A stretch of 64,000 nucleotides of DNA from Litoribacter ruber (GCF_018500185.1 NZ_JAHBGI010000001.1:372001-436000); one strand, 5' to 3'; numbered from the stretch's first letter, positions 27,296 to 36,115 are shown. Translations and numbers: made by a program. Notes: a model not told the origin generated them from the sequence alone.

Positions 27296-27622
27296 ATGCC
27301 TAAAATCATTATCGAAAACATGAATTTCAGGGAAATTGATGTTCCCAAACCGGACTATAAAGTTATTGAAATTATTCATGAAAATTACATTGACTGGATG
27401 CATGCCTGTGGGAAAAAAGGGCGGTGCACCAGTTGCAAGATGATAGTGTCAGACGGTATGGAGAATCTGACACCTATGAACGATAAAGAACAATTTTTTG
27501 CAGAAAAAGGCAGGTTAAAAGTGAATGAAAGATTATCTTGCCAAGCTAAAATTATGGGTGGGACCTTGGCGATCCGAGTTGCCGAAGAAAATAAGTTTCC
27601 CCATATTGAGTACAGTGAATAA
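27296..27622 (+). CDS. [2Fe-2S] ferredoxin, adrenodoxin-like
   Basis: A 108-residue small electron carrier. The four cluster cysteines are in ACGKKGRCTSCKM (C-x5-C-x2-C) and in RLSCQAK 35 residues later, the spacing of vertebrate-type/ISC ferredoxins rather than plant-type (C-x4-C-x2-C). Partners are not evident; no isc or fdx neighbours are seen. It is followed 12 bp later by tdk, so the ferredoxin, tdk and recO genes probably form one transcript. Confidence 0.88.
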   Translation: MPKIIIENMNFREIDVPKPDYKVIEIIHENYIDWMHACGKKGRCTSCKMIVSDGMENLTPMNDKEQFFAEKGRLKVNERLSCQAKIMGGTLAIRVAEENKFPHIEYSE

Positions 27623-27634
27623 GTTTGGTCACGC

Positions 27635-28219
27635 ATGTTTATAGAACCTTCCATAGGGAAAAACACATTAAAGGAAAAAGCTGGTCATATCGAGGTGATC
27701 TGTGGTTCCATGTTTTCCGGTAAAACAGAAGAACTCATCCGTCGCCTTAATAGGGCGCTCATCGCAAAGCAAAAGGTTGAGATTTTCAAGCCTGCTGTCG
27801 ATAAGCGTTATCACGACATGGACGTTGTCTCCCATAATGAAAACGCAATTCGCTCCACTCCAGTACAGTTTGCAGATGATATTATGCTCTTGGCCGGAAA
27901 CTGCGAGGTAGTAGGCATCGATGAGGTTCAGTTTTTCGACACCCAGATTGTGAACGTGGCCATTTCTCTGGCCAATTCTGGCAAGAGGGTTATCATGGCT
28001 GGTCTAGACATGGATTTTGCCGGCAGCCCGTTTGAGCCGATGCCCCAGCTTTTGGCCATAGCCGAGTATGTGACCAAGGTTCACGCCATTTGCATGAAAT
28101 GCGGAGGACTAGCCTCTTATAGCTTTAGACTGTCCGATAGTAAACAGAAAGTGATGCTCGGGGAAAAGGAAAGTTATGAGGCCAGGTGCAGAAAATGCTT
28201 TTACGAAGATAAAAAATAG
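27635..28219 (+). CDS. tdk: Thymidine kinase (type II)
   Basis: Tdk phosphorylates thymidine in the salvage pathway. The 194-residue protein has the P-loop in CGSMFSGKTEELIRRL, the conserved DEVQFF segment with the catalytic glutamate/aspartate region, the lasso substrate loop and two CxxC pairs (CMKCGG and CRKCFY) that bind structural zinc. Length is normal for the type II family. Confidence 0.96.
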   Translation: MFIEPSIGKNTLKEKAGHIEVICGSMFSGKTEELIRRLNRALIAKQKVEIFKPAVDKRYHDMDVVSHNENAIRSTPVQFADDIMLLAGNCEVVGIDEVQFFDTQIVNVAISLANSGKRVIMAGLDMDFAGSPFEPMPQLLAIAEYVTKVHAICMKCGGLASYSFRLSDSKQKVMLGEKESYEARCRKCFYEDKK

Positions 28220-28230
28220 ACTTCCGCTGT

Positions 28231-28917
28231 ATGCTTCGCAAAACCTCCGGTATAGTCATCAGCTACTTGAAGTATAGGGAAACCTCCATTATTGTCAAGA
28301 TTTTTACACGTGAACTTGGGCTGAAAAGCTATATAGTCAACTCCGTGCGCAGCTCAAAAGCCAAAACCAAAATGGGCTTTTTTCAACCCCTTACCATTTT
28401 GGAACTGGTAGTTTACGATAAAGAGAAGGCCAACCTCAACCGCATTTCAGAGGTAAAACTCAAATTGCCCTACCATTTTATTCCATTCGATTTCCAAAGG
28501 TCAGGCGTGGCAATGTTTGTGGGCGAGGTGTTGGGTAAGGTGATCTATGAGGATTATCAAAACGAAGCCTTATTTGATTTTTTGACGCATGCGCTGAGCC
28601 ATTTGGATCAAGAGTCCACCAGGCTTCATTTGTATCCCCAATCTTTTTTGCTCGAAACGGCCAAGTTTCTGGGGTTTGGCTCAGACGATCCACACGAGCT
28701 GTTTTCCCAATTGTATGGTCTTGATCAGCAGGATGATTTTATAAGGGAGGAAAAAGGGTATCTGGGAGAATTGATGGATGATCCATTTTCCAATGATCTC
28801 AAGGTTCCAAGCATCTTCAGGAAGAAAATGCTGGATGACCTATTGTCCTTTTATAAATTGCATGTGGAGGGTTTTGCGGAATTGAAATCCATCAAAGTGC
28901 TTCGTAGCCTTAATTAA
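28231..28917 (+). CDS. recO: DNA repair protein RecO
   Basis: RecO helps RecR load RecA onto SSB-coated DNA. The 228-residue protein has the N-terminal OB-fold (KTSGIVISYLKYRETSIIVKIFTRELG) and a helical C-terminal part. It lacks an obvious zinc-binding cysteine set, as is common in Bacteroidota RecO. It ends with an 8-bp tail-to-tail overlap with the downstream lipoprotein gene. Confidence 0.9.
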   Translation: MLRKTSGIVISYLKYRETSIIVKIFTRELGLKSYIVNSVRSSKAKTKMGFFQPLTILELVVYDKEKANLNRISEVKLKLPYHFIPFDFQRSGVAMFVGEVLGKVIYEDYQNEALFDFLTHALSHLDQESTRLHLYPQSFLLETAKFLGFGSDDPHELFSQLYGLDQQDDFIREEKGYLGELMDDPFSNDLKVPSIFRKKMLDDLLSFYKLHVEGFAELKSIKVLRSLN

Positions 28918-29674
28918 CCTTGATCCGTTTTTGGGAAGAAGTGAATACGCCCTCCAGTTCAGAGCCGTCAGCTTTGATCAGGCTAACCTCCAGCTTGTAT
29001 TCCCCCGCAGGCAGCTGGTCCACACGGATAGGCTCGATTTCATCGGTGGTAAATTCGTAGCCGTTAAGCTTTATCCTCACCATATAGCCATCATTTTTCA
29101 ACTCCCCATCCAAAACCATAAAATCGACGATTACCTCGTCACCTGTTCCGTATTCCTGCTCATTGAGGGGGAGGTTTAGGATAAGAAATGGCTCATCGTT
29201 TTCGGGAAAGGGCTGGCTATCCATTACCCTGAAGTCCCTGTCTACATAATTTCCAAATTCCTTCAGCGCCAAACCTTCCTCATCCACCAAATAGGCTACG
29301 GCGCGATAAGTGCCCTGATTGAGTTCTTTTTGGAAAATGGGCATGTTATAGCCAATAGGATCGTTCCCGTTCAGCACCATTTTCAACTGAAAGCCCATTC
29401 CCTTTTCCCCGAACGGATAGTTTTTGACATTAAATTCGAAGGGGACCTTGTTGGAGCTAAAGTTCTGGTTGCCAAGGGGGCTGTACATTTCCAGAATGGC
29501 ATCTGGGTAATCGGAGTGCTCTGTATAAGTGTAAAAATGTACCGAATGTTCATCCGTGTCTCCCTCGGCAGGAGCTGTGACTAGGTTTTCCGACTTTCTT
29601 TCTCTTTTGCCATCGCAGCCTACAAAAGTGGCAACCATAACAAAAGCTAACATTCCAATAGCATTTCTCAGCAT
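28910..29674 (-). CDS. Lipoprotein of unknown function with two Ig-like repeats
   Basis: A 254-residue lipoprotein with a lipobox ending at Cys20 (TFVGC). The mature part appears to be an internal duplication: residues about 62-150 (from ILEMYSPLGNQNF to DRDFRV) and about 162-254 (from LILNLPLNEQEY to KRIKVN) share the same beta-strand pattern, each with an FxxKMVLNGN- or VRIKLNGYE-type strand and a GTYRAVAYLVDEEG- or GEYKLEVSLIKADG-type strand. This looks like two immunoglobulin-like folds on the cell surface or in the periplasm. I do not recognise a characterised family. Confidence 0.72.
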   Translation of the reverse strand: MLRNAIGMLAFVMVATFVGCDGKRERKSENLVTAPAEGDTDEHSVHFYTYTEHSDYPDAILEMYSPLGNQNFSSNKVPFEFNVKNYPFGEKGMGFQLKMVLNGNDPIGYNMPIFQKELNQGTYRAVAYLVDEEGLALKEFGNYVDRDFRVMDSQPFPENDEPFLILNLPLNEQEYGTGDEVIVDFMVLDGELKNDGYMVRIKLNGYEFTTDEIEPIRVDQLPAGEYKLEVSLIKADGSELEGVFTSSQKRIKVN

Positions 29675-29755
29675 AGCAAAGCGGGTTCTGTTTGGTTAAA
29701 GATATTTAATTTTAGGCGAAAATAAATTAACTTGCGGTACAAAATAACAAATTAC

Positions 29756-30736
29756 ATGAGCGAAATTCTGTATAATGAAATTCCATCTTTGGATTTAGCG
29801 GATTTTACTTCCGGAGATGCTGAGAAGAAAGCGGCGTTTGTACAGGCCTTGGGCCAGGCTTACAACAACATAGGTTTTGCAGCCATCAAAAATCACGGCC
29901 TATCGCAAGAGCTTCAAGACAAGCTGTATGCTACGATTAAAAAGTTTTTTGCATTGGAAGACAGTGTGAAATCCCAATATGAGAGACCTGAAATCGGTTA
30001 TCAAAGAGGCTATACGGGTAAAGGAAAAGAGCACGCCAAAGGTAGAAATACAGGTGATCTCAAGGAGTTTTACCACGTTGGACAGGATCTTAACGATATT
30101 CCTGATTCAGATGCGATCAAATCCGAATATCCTGAAAATGTTTTCCCTTCTGAAATTGCCGAATTTGAAGAGGTGACTTTGGAGGTTTACAAAACCATCG
30201 AAGCCGCTGGTAAAAACATGCTAAGAGCTATCGCGCTTTATCTGGAATTGCCGGAGGATTATTTTGAGAACAAGGTAAGGTTTGGGAACTCCATCCTTCG
30301 ACCTATCCACTATTTCCCAATCGAGAACCCTGATGATGTGCCTGCTGATGCCGTAAGAGCTGCAGAGCATGGTGATATCAACCTCATCACGCTTTTGATG
30401 GGTGCCAGTGCCGATGGGTTGCAGGTGTTGCGAAAAGATAACCAGTGGATCCCGATCACCGCCCTGCCTGATCAGTTGGTAGTGAATGTTGGAGATATGT
30501 TGGAAAGATTGACCAATAAGAAACTGAAGTCAACGATCCACAGAGTGGTCAACCCTCCAAAGGAGAAAATGAACAGCAGCCGATATTCGGTGCCATTCTT
30601 CATGCACCCAAGATCCGAAATGGACCTTACTTGCTTGGATAGTTGTGTGGATGATCAACACCCTAAGGAATTTGAAGATGCTACTGCTGGAGAATTCCTT
30701 GACGAGCGCCTCAGAGAGCTTGGATTGAAGAAGTAA
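29756..30736 (+). CDS. 2-oxoglutarate/Fe(II) oxygenase, isopenicillin-N-synthase-like
   Basis: A 326-residue member of the isopenicillin N synthase/2OG-Fe(II) dioxygenase family. The N-terminal DIOX_N-like domain is clear (IPSLDLADF, FAAIKNHGL). The iron ligands are the HxD in AEHGDINL and the distal histidine in STIHRVVNP, followed by the R-x-S motif SRYSVPFF that binds the co-substrate. The substrate is unknown; no beta-lactam genes are nearby. I use the ATG at 29756; an upstream TTG at 29732 would add eight residues without support. The chromate transporter gene follows after 5 bp. Confidence 0.88.
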   Translation: MSEILYNEIPSLDLADFTSGDAEKKAAFVQALGQAYNNIGFAAIKNHGLSQELQDKLYATIKKFFALEDSVKSQYERPEIGYQRGYTGKGKEHAKGRNTGDLKEFYHVGQDLNDIPDSDAIKSEYPENVFPSEIAEFEEVTLEVYKTIEAAGKNMLRAIALYLELPEDYFENKVRFGNSILRPIHYFPIENPDDVPADAVRAAEHGDINLITLLMGASADGLQVLRKDNQWIPITALPDQLVVNVGDMLERLTNKKLKSTIHRVVNPPKEKMNSSRYSVPFFMHPRSEMDLTCLDSCVDDQHPKEFEDATAGEFLDERLRELGLKK

Positions 30737-30741
30737 GATAA

Positions 30742-31947
30742 GTGGCTGTCAAGAGAGTTCGTTATTATTTATATCTGCGAGATGTATTGGTTCTCTCAGT
30801 GACAGCCTTTGGAGGCCCACAGGCATTTCTCGCCATGGTATTGGATATCATGGTGAGAAAGCGGGGCTACCTTTCCGAAAATGACCTCATGGAGCTGAAT
30901 GCGCTGTGTCAGGTCTTGCCTGGACCAACCTCTACCCAGACCATTTCGGCAATAGGCTACCGCATTGGCGGACCTAATTTAGCCTATCTTTCTCTTTTTG
31001 TGTGGATTTTGCCAGCCACCCTTCTGATGATCCTGGCGGCTGTGCTGATTGATTTTTTGCAGGAAAATACTGCTGGGTCGCTGGACTTTGCCAAATTCAT
31101 CCAGCCAATGGCTATCGGGTTTATCATTTTTGCAGCCCAAAAGACCATTCGGATTATGATTCAGACCAAGGAAGCCATGGTGCTGATGATGCTTTCTGCT
31201 TTTGTCGCTTTCTTTTATAATTCTCCCTTTGTGTTTCCCTTGATGTTGGCCATAGGTGGCTTGAGTACTTCCCTGAAGTATAACAAGCAGCCCAAAGTCA
31301 ACGACAAGGCTATATTAAATGTGAAGTGGGCAAATTTTATCCTCTGGGCAGGGGTGTTGATCGGAGCGGCTGTGTTGGGGCATTTTACAAGGTTGCTGCC
31401 CATTAGGCTATTCGAAAACTTTTATCGAAACGGTAGCTTGATATTTGGGGGAGGGCAGGTGCTGGTTCCCTATCTATATACCGAGTTTGTGGAGTTCAAA
31501 AACTACCTGACTTCTGAAGAGTTTTTGACCGGCTACGCAATTTCTCAAGGACTGCCCGGGCCAACTTTCAGCATTAGTACTTACATAGGCGCGTTGTCTA
31601 TGCGGGAATTTGGGCTGAGCGGAAAAATCTTGGGTGGTTTTATCGCTGCGGCAGGAATTTTCCTTCCAGGGACATTTTTGATATTCTTTGTGATCAGGTT
31701 CTGGGATGGTCTGAAAAAATACAGACCAGTAAGGGCGGCTCTTGAAGGTATCAACGCGGTAAGTTGCGGAATGCTGCTGGCTGCTGCATATCTGCTTTTC
31801 GAACCTTTGGACGCCAATACCTTCAATATTTTAGCCATTGTGGCCACCTATGCCCTGCTGCAGTTTACCAAGCTTTCCTCACCGCTGATCATCGCCCTGG
31901 GAATCGTAGCGGGAATCAGTTACAATTGGATTATTGCGCTGATTTAA
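30742..31947 (+). CDS. chrA: Chromate transporter family protein (ChrA, two-domain)
   Basis: A 401-residue membrane protein with the tandem-repeat layout of long-chain ChrA proteins. The N-terminal half has AFGGPQAFLAMV and CQVLPGPTSTQT, and the C-terminal half has FGGGQVLVPYL and SQGLPGPTFSIST. Characterised members export chromate, but in many genomes the true substrate is unknown. The start is a GTG at 30742, 5 bp after the oxygenase stop, so both are probably co-transcribed. The 3' end overlaps the convergent ATPase gene by 17 bp. Confidence 0.88.
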   Translation: MAVKRVRYYLYLRDVLVLSVTAFGGPQAFLAMVLDIMVRKRGYLSENDLMELNALCQVLPGPTSTQTISAIGYRIGGPNLAYLSLFVWILPATLLMILAAVLIDFLQENTAGSLDFAKFIQPMAIGFIIFAAQKTIRIMIQTKEAMVLMMLSAFVAFFYNSPFVFPLMLAIGGLSTSLKYNKQPKVNDKAILNVKWANFILWAGVLIGAAVLGHFTRLLPIRLFENFYRNGSLIFGGGQVLVPYLYTEFVEFKNYLTSEEFLTGYAISQGLPGPTFSISTYIGALSMREFGLSGKILGGFIAAAGIFLPGTFLIFFVIRFWDGLKKYRPVRAALEGINAVSCGMLLAAAYLLFEPLDANTFNILAIVATYALLQFTKLSSPLIIALGIVAGISYNWIIALI

Positions 31948-33109
31948 TTTTCTGCATCAAGTCAAATAAGCTTACCGCCCACACATCATTTCCCAAGGGA
32001 AACTCATCATGTCCCGCAAAGACAATAAAACGACGAACCGCTTTTATGTCTTCACATGAGATCAAAAAACCTTTAGATGCCTTTGGGCTGAGGGTTCTTT
32101 TGATTTCAATTGCCCAGACTTCATCTTTGACAATCAAGATCAAGTCGATTTCGGCACCAGCCGAAGTGCGGTAGTAATAGTAATCACTACCTTTTGGCAA
32201 AACTGAAAGGATGTTTTCAATAATAAACCCTTCCCAGCTCGATCCCAATACTGGATGGCTCAGGAGGCTTTCCATGTTGGGTATATTCAGTAGTGCATGG
32301 GTCAATCCTGAATCCCGGATGTAGACCTTTGGACTTTTTACCAGCCTTTTACCTACATTGTTGTGCCATGGACGTATCTGCCTGATGAGCAATAGATCTT
32401 CCAGCATCTCCACATAGCTTTTTATGGTAGGCGAACTCAAGTCCATACTTGCTCCGATTTTACTAAAATTCACCTGCTGGCCTTGCTGGTGGGCAAGGAT
32501 GGTCCAGAGGTTCCGCAAGCGGGTGGCAGGAATCATGGTCACAATTTGGGGGATGTCCCTTTCCAAGTAAGTGGTGATGAAATTTCGCCTCCACCGCATG
32601 CTGTTGTATTCAGACTTGGCCAGAAAACTGTCAGGGAAACCTCCTCTCAGCCATAGTTGGTTCAAGGGGTTTTCTGACATGTTTTTTATTTCCAGAAGGT
32701 TAAATCCAAATAGTTCTTCATAGGCGATTCTGCCAGCCAGCGATTCGGAGGATTGCTTAATCAGCTCCAGTGAAGCAGATCCCAGAATCAAGAATTGCCC
32801 TGTACGAAACCCTTTTTTTCTTCTCCGGTCTATAACTCCTCTCAATACCTGAAAGAGTTCTGGCATTCGTTGGATTTCATCCAAAATGATAAGCCGGCCT
32901 TCGTGAAAGTCAAAATAGGCTTCCGGATCGGCAAGCCGCACTTTATCTGCGGGGCTTTCCAAATCGAGATATATGGCGTCTTGGTCCATACTTTCCGCTA
33001 CTTCCTGCGCTAGTGTGGTCTTTCCGACCTGCCTGGGACCCAGTATGGCAACTGCTGGGAAATCCTGCAAGAGGTCTTTGAGTTCATATGTTATATACCG
33101 TTTAATCAC
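31931..33109 (-). CDS. AAA+ ATPase with C-terminal DUF4143 nuclease-like domain
   Basis: A 392-residue protein of the AAA_14/DUF4143 family, common in variable copy number in Bacteroidota and archaea and without settled function. The Walker A GPRQVGKTT is at 24-32, Walker B LIILDE at 73-78, and a sensor GSAS near residue 112. The C-terminal domain shows a PD-(D/E)xK-like pattern (GAEIDLIL then AIEIKR), which suggests a nuclease-derived fold. The start is a GTG at 33107-33109; the N-terminus MIKRYITYEL fits the family. That start codon lies at the edge of the first of three palindromes (33108-33254). The gene is a lone insertion between chrA and the glycosyltransferase genes. Confidence 0.88.
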   Translation of the reverse strand: MIKRYITYELKDLLQDFPAVAILGPRQVGKTTLAQEVAESMDQDAIYLDLESPADKVRLADPEAYFDFHEGRLIILDEIQRMPELFQVLRGVIDRRRKKGFRTGQFLILGSASLELIKQSSESLAGRIAYEELFGFNLLEIKNMSENPLNQLWLRGGFPDSFLAKSEYNSMRWRRNFITTYLERDIPQIVTMIPATRLRNLWTILAHQQGQQVNFSKIGASMDLSSPTIKSYVEMLEDLLLIRQIRPWHNNVGKRLVKSPKVYIRDSGLTHALLNIPNMESLLSHPVLGSSWEGFIIENILSVLPKGSDYYYYRTSAGAEIDLILIVKDEVWAIEIKRTLSPKASKGFLISCEDIKAVRRFIVFAGHDEFPLGNDVWAVSLFDLMQKIKSAQ

Positions 33110-33254
33110 CTTGCAAATTTAAATAATGATTTTAAATTTACAAGGTTAAAGGCTAAATTTAATCTTGTAGAATTAAAGTGTAATTTTAAATTTGCAAGGT
33201 TAAATATTAAAAATAACCTTGTAAATTTAAAGTGTGGTTTTAAATTTACAAGGT
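33108..33254. repeat. Array of three 39-bp palindromes at 54-bp period
   Basis: Three dyads lie at 33108-33146, 33162-33200 and 33216-33254. Each has two 16-base arms (consensus ACCTTGTAAATTTAAA and its complement) around a 7-base loop, and they are separated by two 15-base AT-rich spacers, so the period is exactly 54 bp. Unit 3 pairs perfectly (16/16); unit 1 has one mismatch; unit 2 has one mismatch and three G-U pairs. Unit 1 covers two bases of the ATPase start codon and its upstream region. Loops and spacers differ, while the arms are kept, so the arms appear to be under selection or copied. Confidence 0.95.
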
Positions 33255-33330
33255 AAAAAGTTGTTAATTAGGCTGTTTTAGGGGTTTTTGGGATTTTTCT
33301 GATTTTCGAATATAAATTGGGCTTGATTCA

Positions 33331-34275
33331 CTAAATATCACCAGTAAATACTTCTTTAACTTTATAGGTTTTTTTGTCCTGTGATTCAAAATATGTCCTC
33401 ACGATGATTTCCGCAATGATGCCGGTGGTAATCAGCTGAATCCCGGCTAAAAGGAAGATGAAGCCCAATAATAGGATAGGCCTTCCCCAGATATCCGCAC
33501 CCAATATTTTATCAATTAGTAAATACAGGTTAATTATTACTCCAATCAAAAGACTGAGTAGTCCTAAAGTTCCGAATATATGGATTGGACGCTGTAGGTA
33601 TTTTTGGAAAAAAAGCATGAGGATAAGGTCAGCAATAACCTTGAAAGTCCTGCTCAATCCATATTTTGAATCGCCATGGATGCGTGGGTGGTGTTTAACA
33701 GAAACTTCAGTCATCGTAGCACCTTCTTGCTTGGCCAAAACAGGGATGAACCTGTGGAGCTCCCCGTATAATTCCATGTTCTGGGCAATTTGGGCTTTGT
33801 AAACCCTTAAGCTACAGCCATAGTCCTTTAGGTATACTTTGGTGGTGTTCCGGATGACATAATTGGCAATCTTGCTGGGCAGTTTTCGAAGTACAAAGCC
33901 GTCTTTCCGGTCTGCCCGTCTCCCTGCTACCACATCCCAGTTTTCGTCAATAGCCTTATTGAGCATCATCGGGATGTCAGAGGGGTCGTTTTGCAGGTCC
34001 CCGTCCATGGTGGCAATGTATTGTCCCGTGGCGTGGTCAATACCCGCGGCCAAGGCAGTGGTTTGGCCGTAATTTTTATTGAAAATGATCAGCTTTGTCC
34101 TTCTGTTGGCTATTTTTTTTACTTCTCTGATGGTTTGGTCGGAAGAGCCGTCGTCAACCAGGATAAGTTCGTAATCGAGCTCTCCCATTGCTGAATAAAC
34201 AGCATCCAGCAAGGGTTTGATGTTTTCTTCTTCGTTGAAAACGGTGACTACGACTGAGAGTTTGGGAATGTGCAT
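33331..34275 (-). CDS. Glycosyltransferase family 2 (polyprenyl-phosphate sugar transferase-like)
   Basis: A 314-residue family 2 glycosyltransferase. The N-terminal GT-A domain starts with LSVVVTVFNEEENI and has the metal-binding motif TMDGDLQNDPSD. Two C-terminal membrane helices (about 228-255 and 262-292) give the DPM1/ArnC/GtrB layout of enzymes that move a sugar to undecaprenyl phosphate. The downstream-acting partner is probably the GT39-type enzyme upstream of it in the same orientation. The ATG at 34275 (MHIPKL) is preferred over a TTG six codons upstream. Confidence 0.88.
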   Translation of the reverse strand: MHIPKLSVVVTVFNEEENIKPLLDAVYSAMGELDYELILVDDGSSDQTIREVKKIANRRTKLIIFNKNYGQTTALAAGIDHATGQYIATMDGDLQNDPSDIPMMLNKAIDENWDVVAGRRADRKDGFVLRKLPSKIANYVIRNTTKVYLKDYGCSLRVYKAQIAQNMELYGELHRFIPVLAKQEGATMTEVSVKHHPRIHGDSKYGLSRTFKVIADLILMLFFQKYLQRPIHIFGTLGLLSLLIGVIINLYLLIDKILGADIWGRPILLLGFIFLLAGIQLITTGIIAEIIVRTYFESQDKKTYKVKEVFTGDI

Positions 34276-34328
34276 AGGGTGGAATTTTGCCAAATTTACG
34301 CTTTTTATACCGTGGCAGCAAGCTGGAT

Positions 34329-36020
34329 TTAATGGTTGGCTAGTAGCGGCCCGCTGGAGCGTACCTCAATCAGGTAATTTGGTGTAAGCGCTTTCTCCCG
34401 GGTGGAAGGGTTTAGAAACCGGCTTTTCAATCGGGAAACATGGAAAGCGCCTTTTTCCGCAAGGTTGTCTACCTGAAGATTGGTCTGGGATTGGAGGAAG
34501 TTTAATCCGTCGTTATTTACATACAAAAATATGGGGCCACTGGCTACCTTGTCCAATATGTCCTCGTACGTTACCCTTTTGTGTAGGTGCTTGCTCTGGA
34601 AATCGAAAGAATAACTGTGCATCTCAAAGAAATAGGTTTGTTCTTTATCCAGCCTCATTCGCTCTGCTTCTTTGGCCAAAGCAGTTCCTCCTTGGTATTT
34701 TAAAAGTTGGGGATAGAAATTGACCTGCATCATCATGTTGACCACCACACTGACAGAAAGGGAGAGCATGACCATGGAGGCCCATTTTTTTTCTAATTTT
34801 TTCCAGTAAGCCAGATAAACGGCTGCGATGGACAATGGGAGGATGATGGCCCAGCTTGGGAAGGCGAAAACATTCACCGTTATCGCCAGCAAGGTGATCA
34901 AGATTAGAACTACATATTGGACATTTCTTATGGCAGGTGAGATCTCAAATTTAACCAAGGCCGCTGCAGTCACAATTGCCATGAATGGGAAAAGTGTGTT
35001 GAGGTAGTGCGGAAGTTTGAAACCGGCTAAAGAATAAATTCCCAGCAGAAATATCAGCGTTCCCATTGTCATCCAATCCAATCCGGTTTTGGAGATAAGC
35101 TTTTGTTTTAGCCCTTTGGCAATGCCGAAATAGAAAAGGAAGGACCAGGGCAAAAATGCCCAAAGGATGGTGTGTAGAAAAAACAGGTAGTCCTTGCTGC
35201 CGTCACCACCCCAAGTTTCCCCGTCAAATCGCTCAAAATTCTGGTCCCAAAGGATGAATTTTATTCCTGAAATATTTTCCCTGCCTCTAATGACCAAATC
35301 AGGGTTTAGGTCGAATTGGATGTAATACGCATATAGTACTGGGCTGGAAAATATGAAAAATAGCGGTATGGCCAGATAGGCTTTATAGTCAAGAAAAAAC
35401 TTCCAGTCCTTTTTTTCCACTAGGTAGAAAAGGAATGCGAAAACCGGCACTGCGGGGCCAATCATGCCTTTGGTCATGAAGCCAAGGCTAAGCCCAAGGG
35501 CTGTTCCGGCAAGATAGGGCCAGGATCTAAACTGATAATATCCCCAAGCTTGCCAAGCCGCAAAGATCATGGATGCTGTAAGCATGGCATCCATTCTCAC
35601 ATCGCTGTTTGCCAGGATAAAGGCAAAGCTGGTGGCTAAAATTGCAGTGGCGAGCCATCCCGTTTTTTTGTCGTAAAGTCCGCTTCCCAGCCTAAAAGTG
35701 GAATATAGGCCGAGTGAGGTAAAAAGGAAAGAGGGAAATTTGTAGGCAAACGCATTAATCCCAAACAGGTTGAAGGAGGCAGCGCTGGTCCAGAATAGCA
35801 AGTGGGGCTTGTCCAAATAGGGCTTGCCTTTGTCGATAAGGCTGATGTAGTCACCAGTTAGCACCATGTGTAGGGCTATGTTGGCATGATGGGCGGAATC
35901 TGAATCCATCAATGGGACGAAGAGAGCAAAAATATAAGTCAGGAATAAGCCGGCAAACAGTAGTAGTAAGAAAAGTTGTGTGGAGGTGTGATTTGAAGGC
36001 TCAGTTAGGTTAGTGTTCAT
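34329..36020 (-). CDS. Glycosyltransferase family 39-like membrane protein (ArnT/PMT type)
   Basis: A 563-residue integral membrane protein with about 11-12 helices. The first extracytoplasmic loop has DSDSAHHANIALHM and GKPYLDKPHLLFW, the acidic and Lys/Pro pattern of ArnT-like and protein mannosyltransferases that use polyprenyl-phosphate sugars. It is likely to decorate an envelope lipid or protein with the sugar loaded by the family 2 enzyme 53 bp downstream (inference). I use the ATG at 36020; an upstream TTG adds seven residues. Confidence 0.85.
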   Translation of the reverse strand: MNTNLTEPSNHTSTQLFLLLLFAGLFLTYIFALFVPLMDSDSAHHANIALHMVLTGDYISLIDKGKPYLDKPHLLFWTSAASFNLFGINAFAYKFPSFLFTSLGLYSTFRLGSGLYDKKTGWLATAILATSFAFILANSDVRMDAMLTASMIFAAWQAWGYYQFRSWPYLAGTALGLSLGFMTKGMIGPAVPVFAFLFYLVEKKDWKFFLDYKAYLAIPLFFIFSSPVLYAYYIQFDLNPDLVIRGRENISGIKFILWDQNFERFDGETWGGDGSKDYLFFLHTILWAFLPWSFLFYFGIAKGLKQKLISKTGLDWMTMGTLIFLLGIYSLAGFKLPHYLNTLFPFMAIVTAAALVKFEISPAIRNVQYVVLILITLLAITVNVFAFPSWAIILPLSIAAVYLAYWKKLEKKWASMVMLSLSVSVVVNMMMQVNFYPQLLKYQGGTALAKEAERMRLDKEQTYFFEMHSYSFDFQSKHLHKRVTYEDILDKVASGPIFLYVNNDGLNFLQSQTNLQVDNLAEKGAFHVSRLKSRFLNPSTREKALTPNYLIEVRSSGPLLANH

Positions 36021-36077
36021 CCCCGGAAATTTTTTATGCAAATTTATGGATTATTTCCACATGGGGGTAGGGGTAAA

Positions 36078-36103
36078 TAAAAAGCCCTCTTGAACAAGAG
36101 GGC
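36078..36103 (-). terminator. Terminator after hpf
   Basis: An 8-bp stem (36084-36091 GCCCTCTT with 36096-36103 AAGAGGGC) with a 4-base loop. On the minus strand it is followed by TTTTTATTTA. Confidence 0.85.
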
Positions 36104-36115
36104 CTAGGGGAGGGT

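Noticed and set aside
33108-33254. CRISPR array
   Set aside because: Repeats are palindromic along their whole length, spacers are only 15 bases and AT-rich, there are just three units, and no cas genes are nearby.
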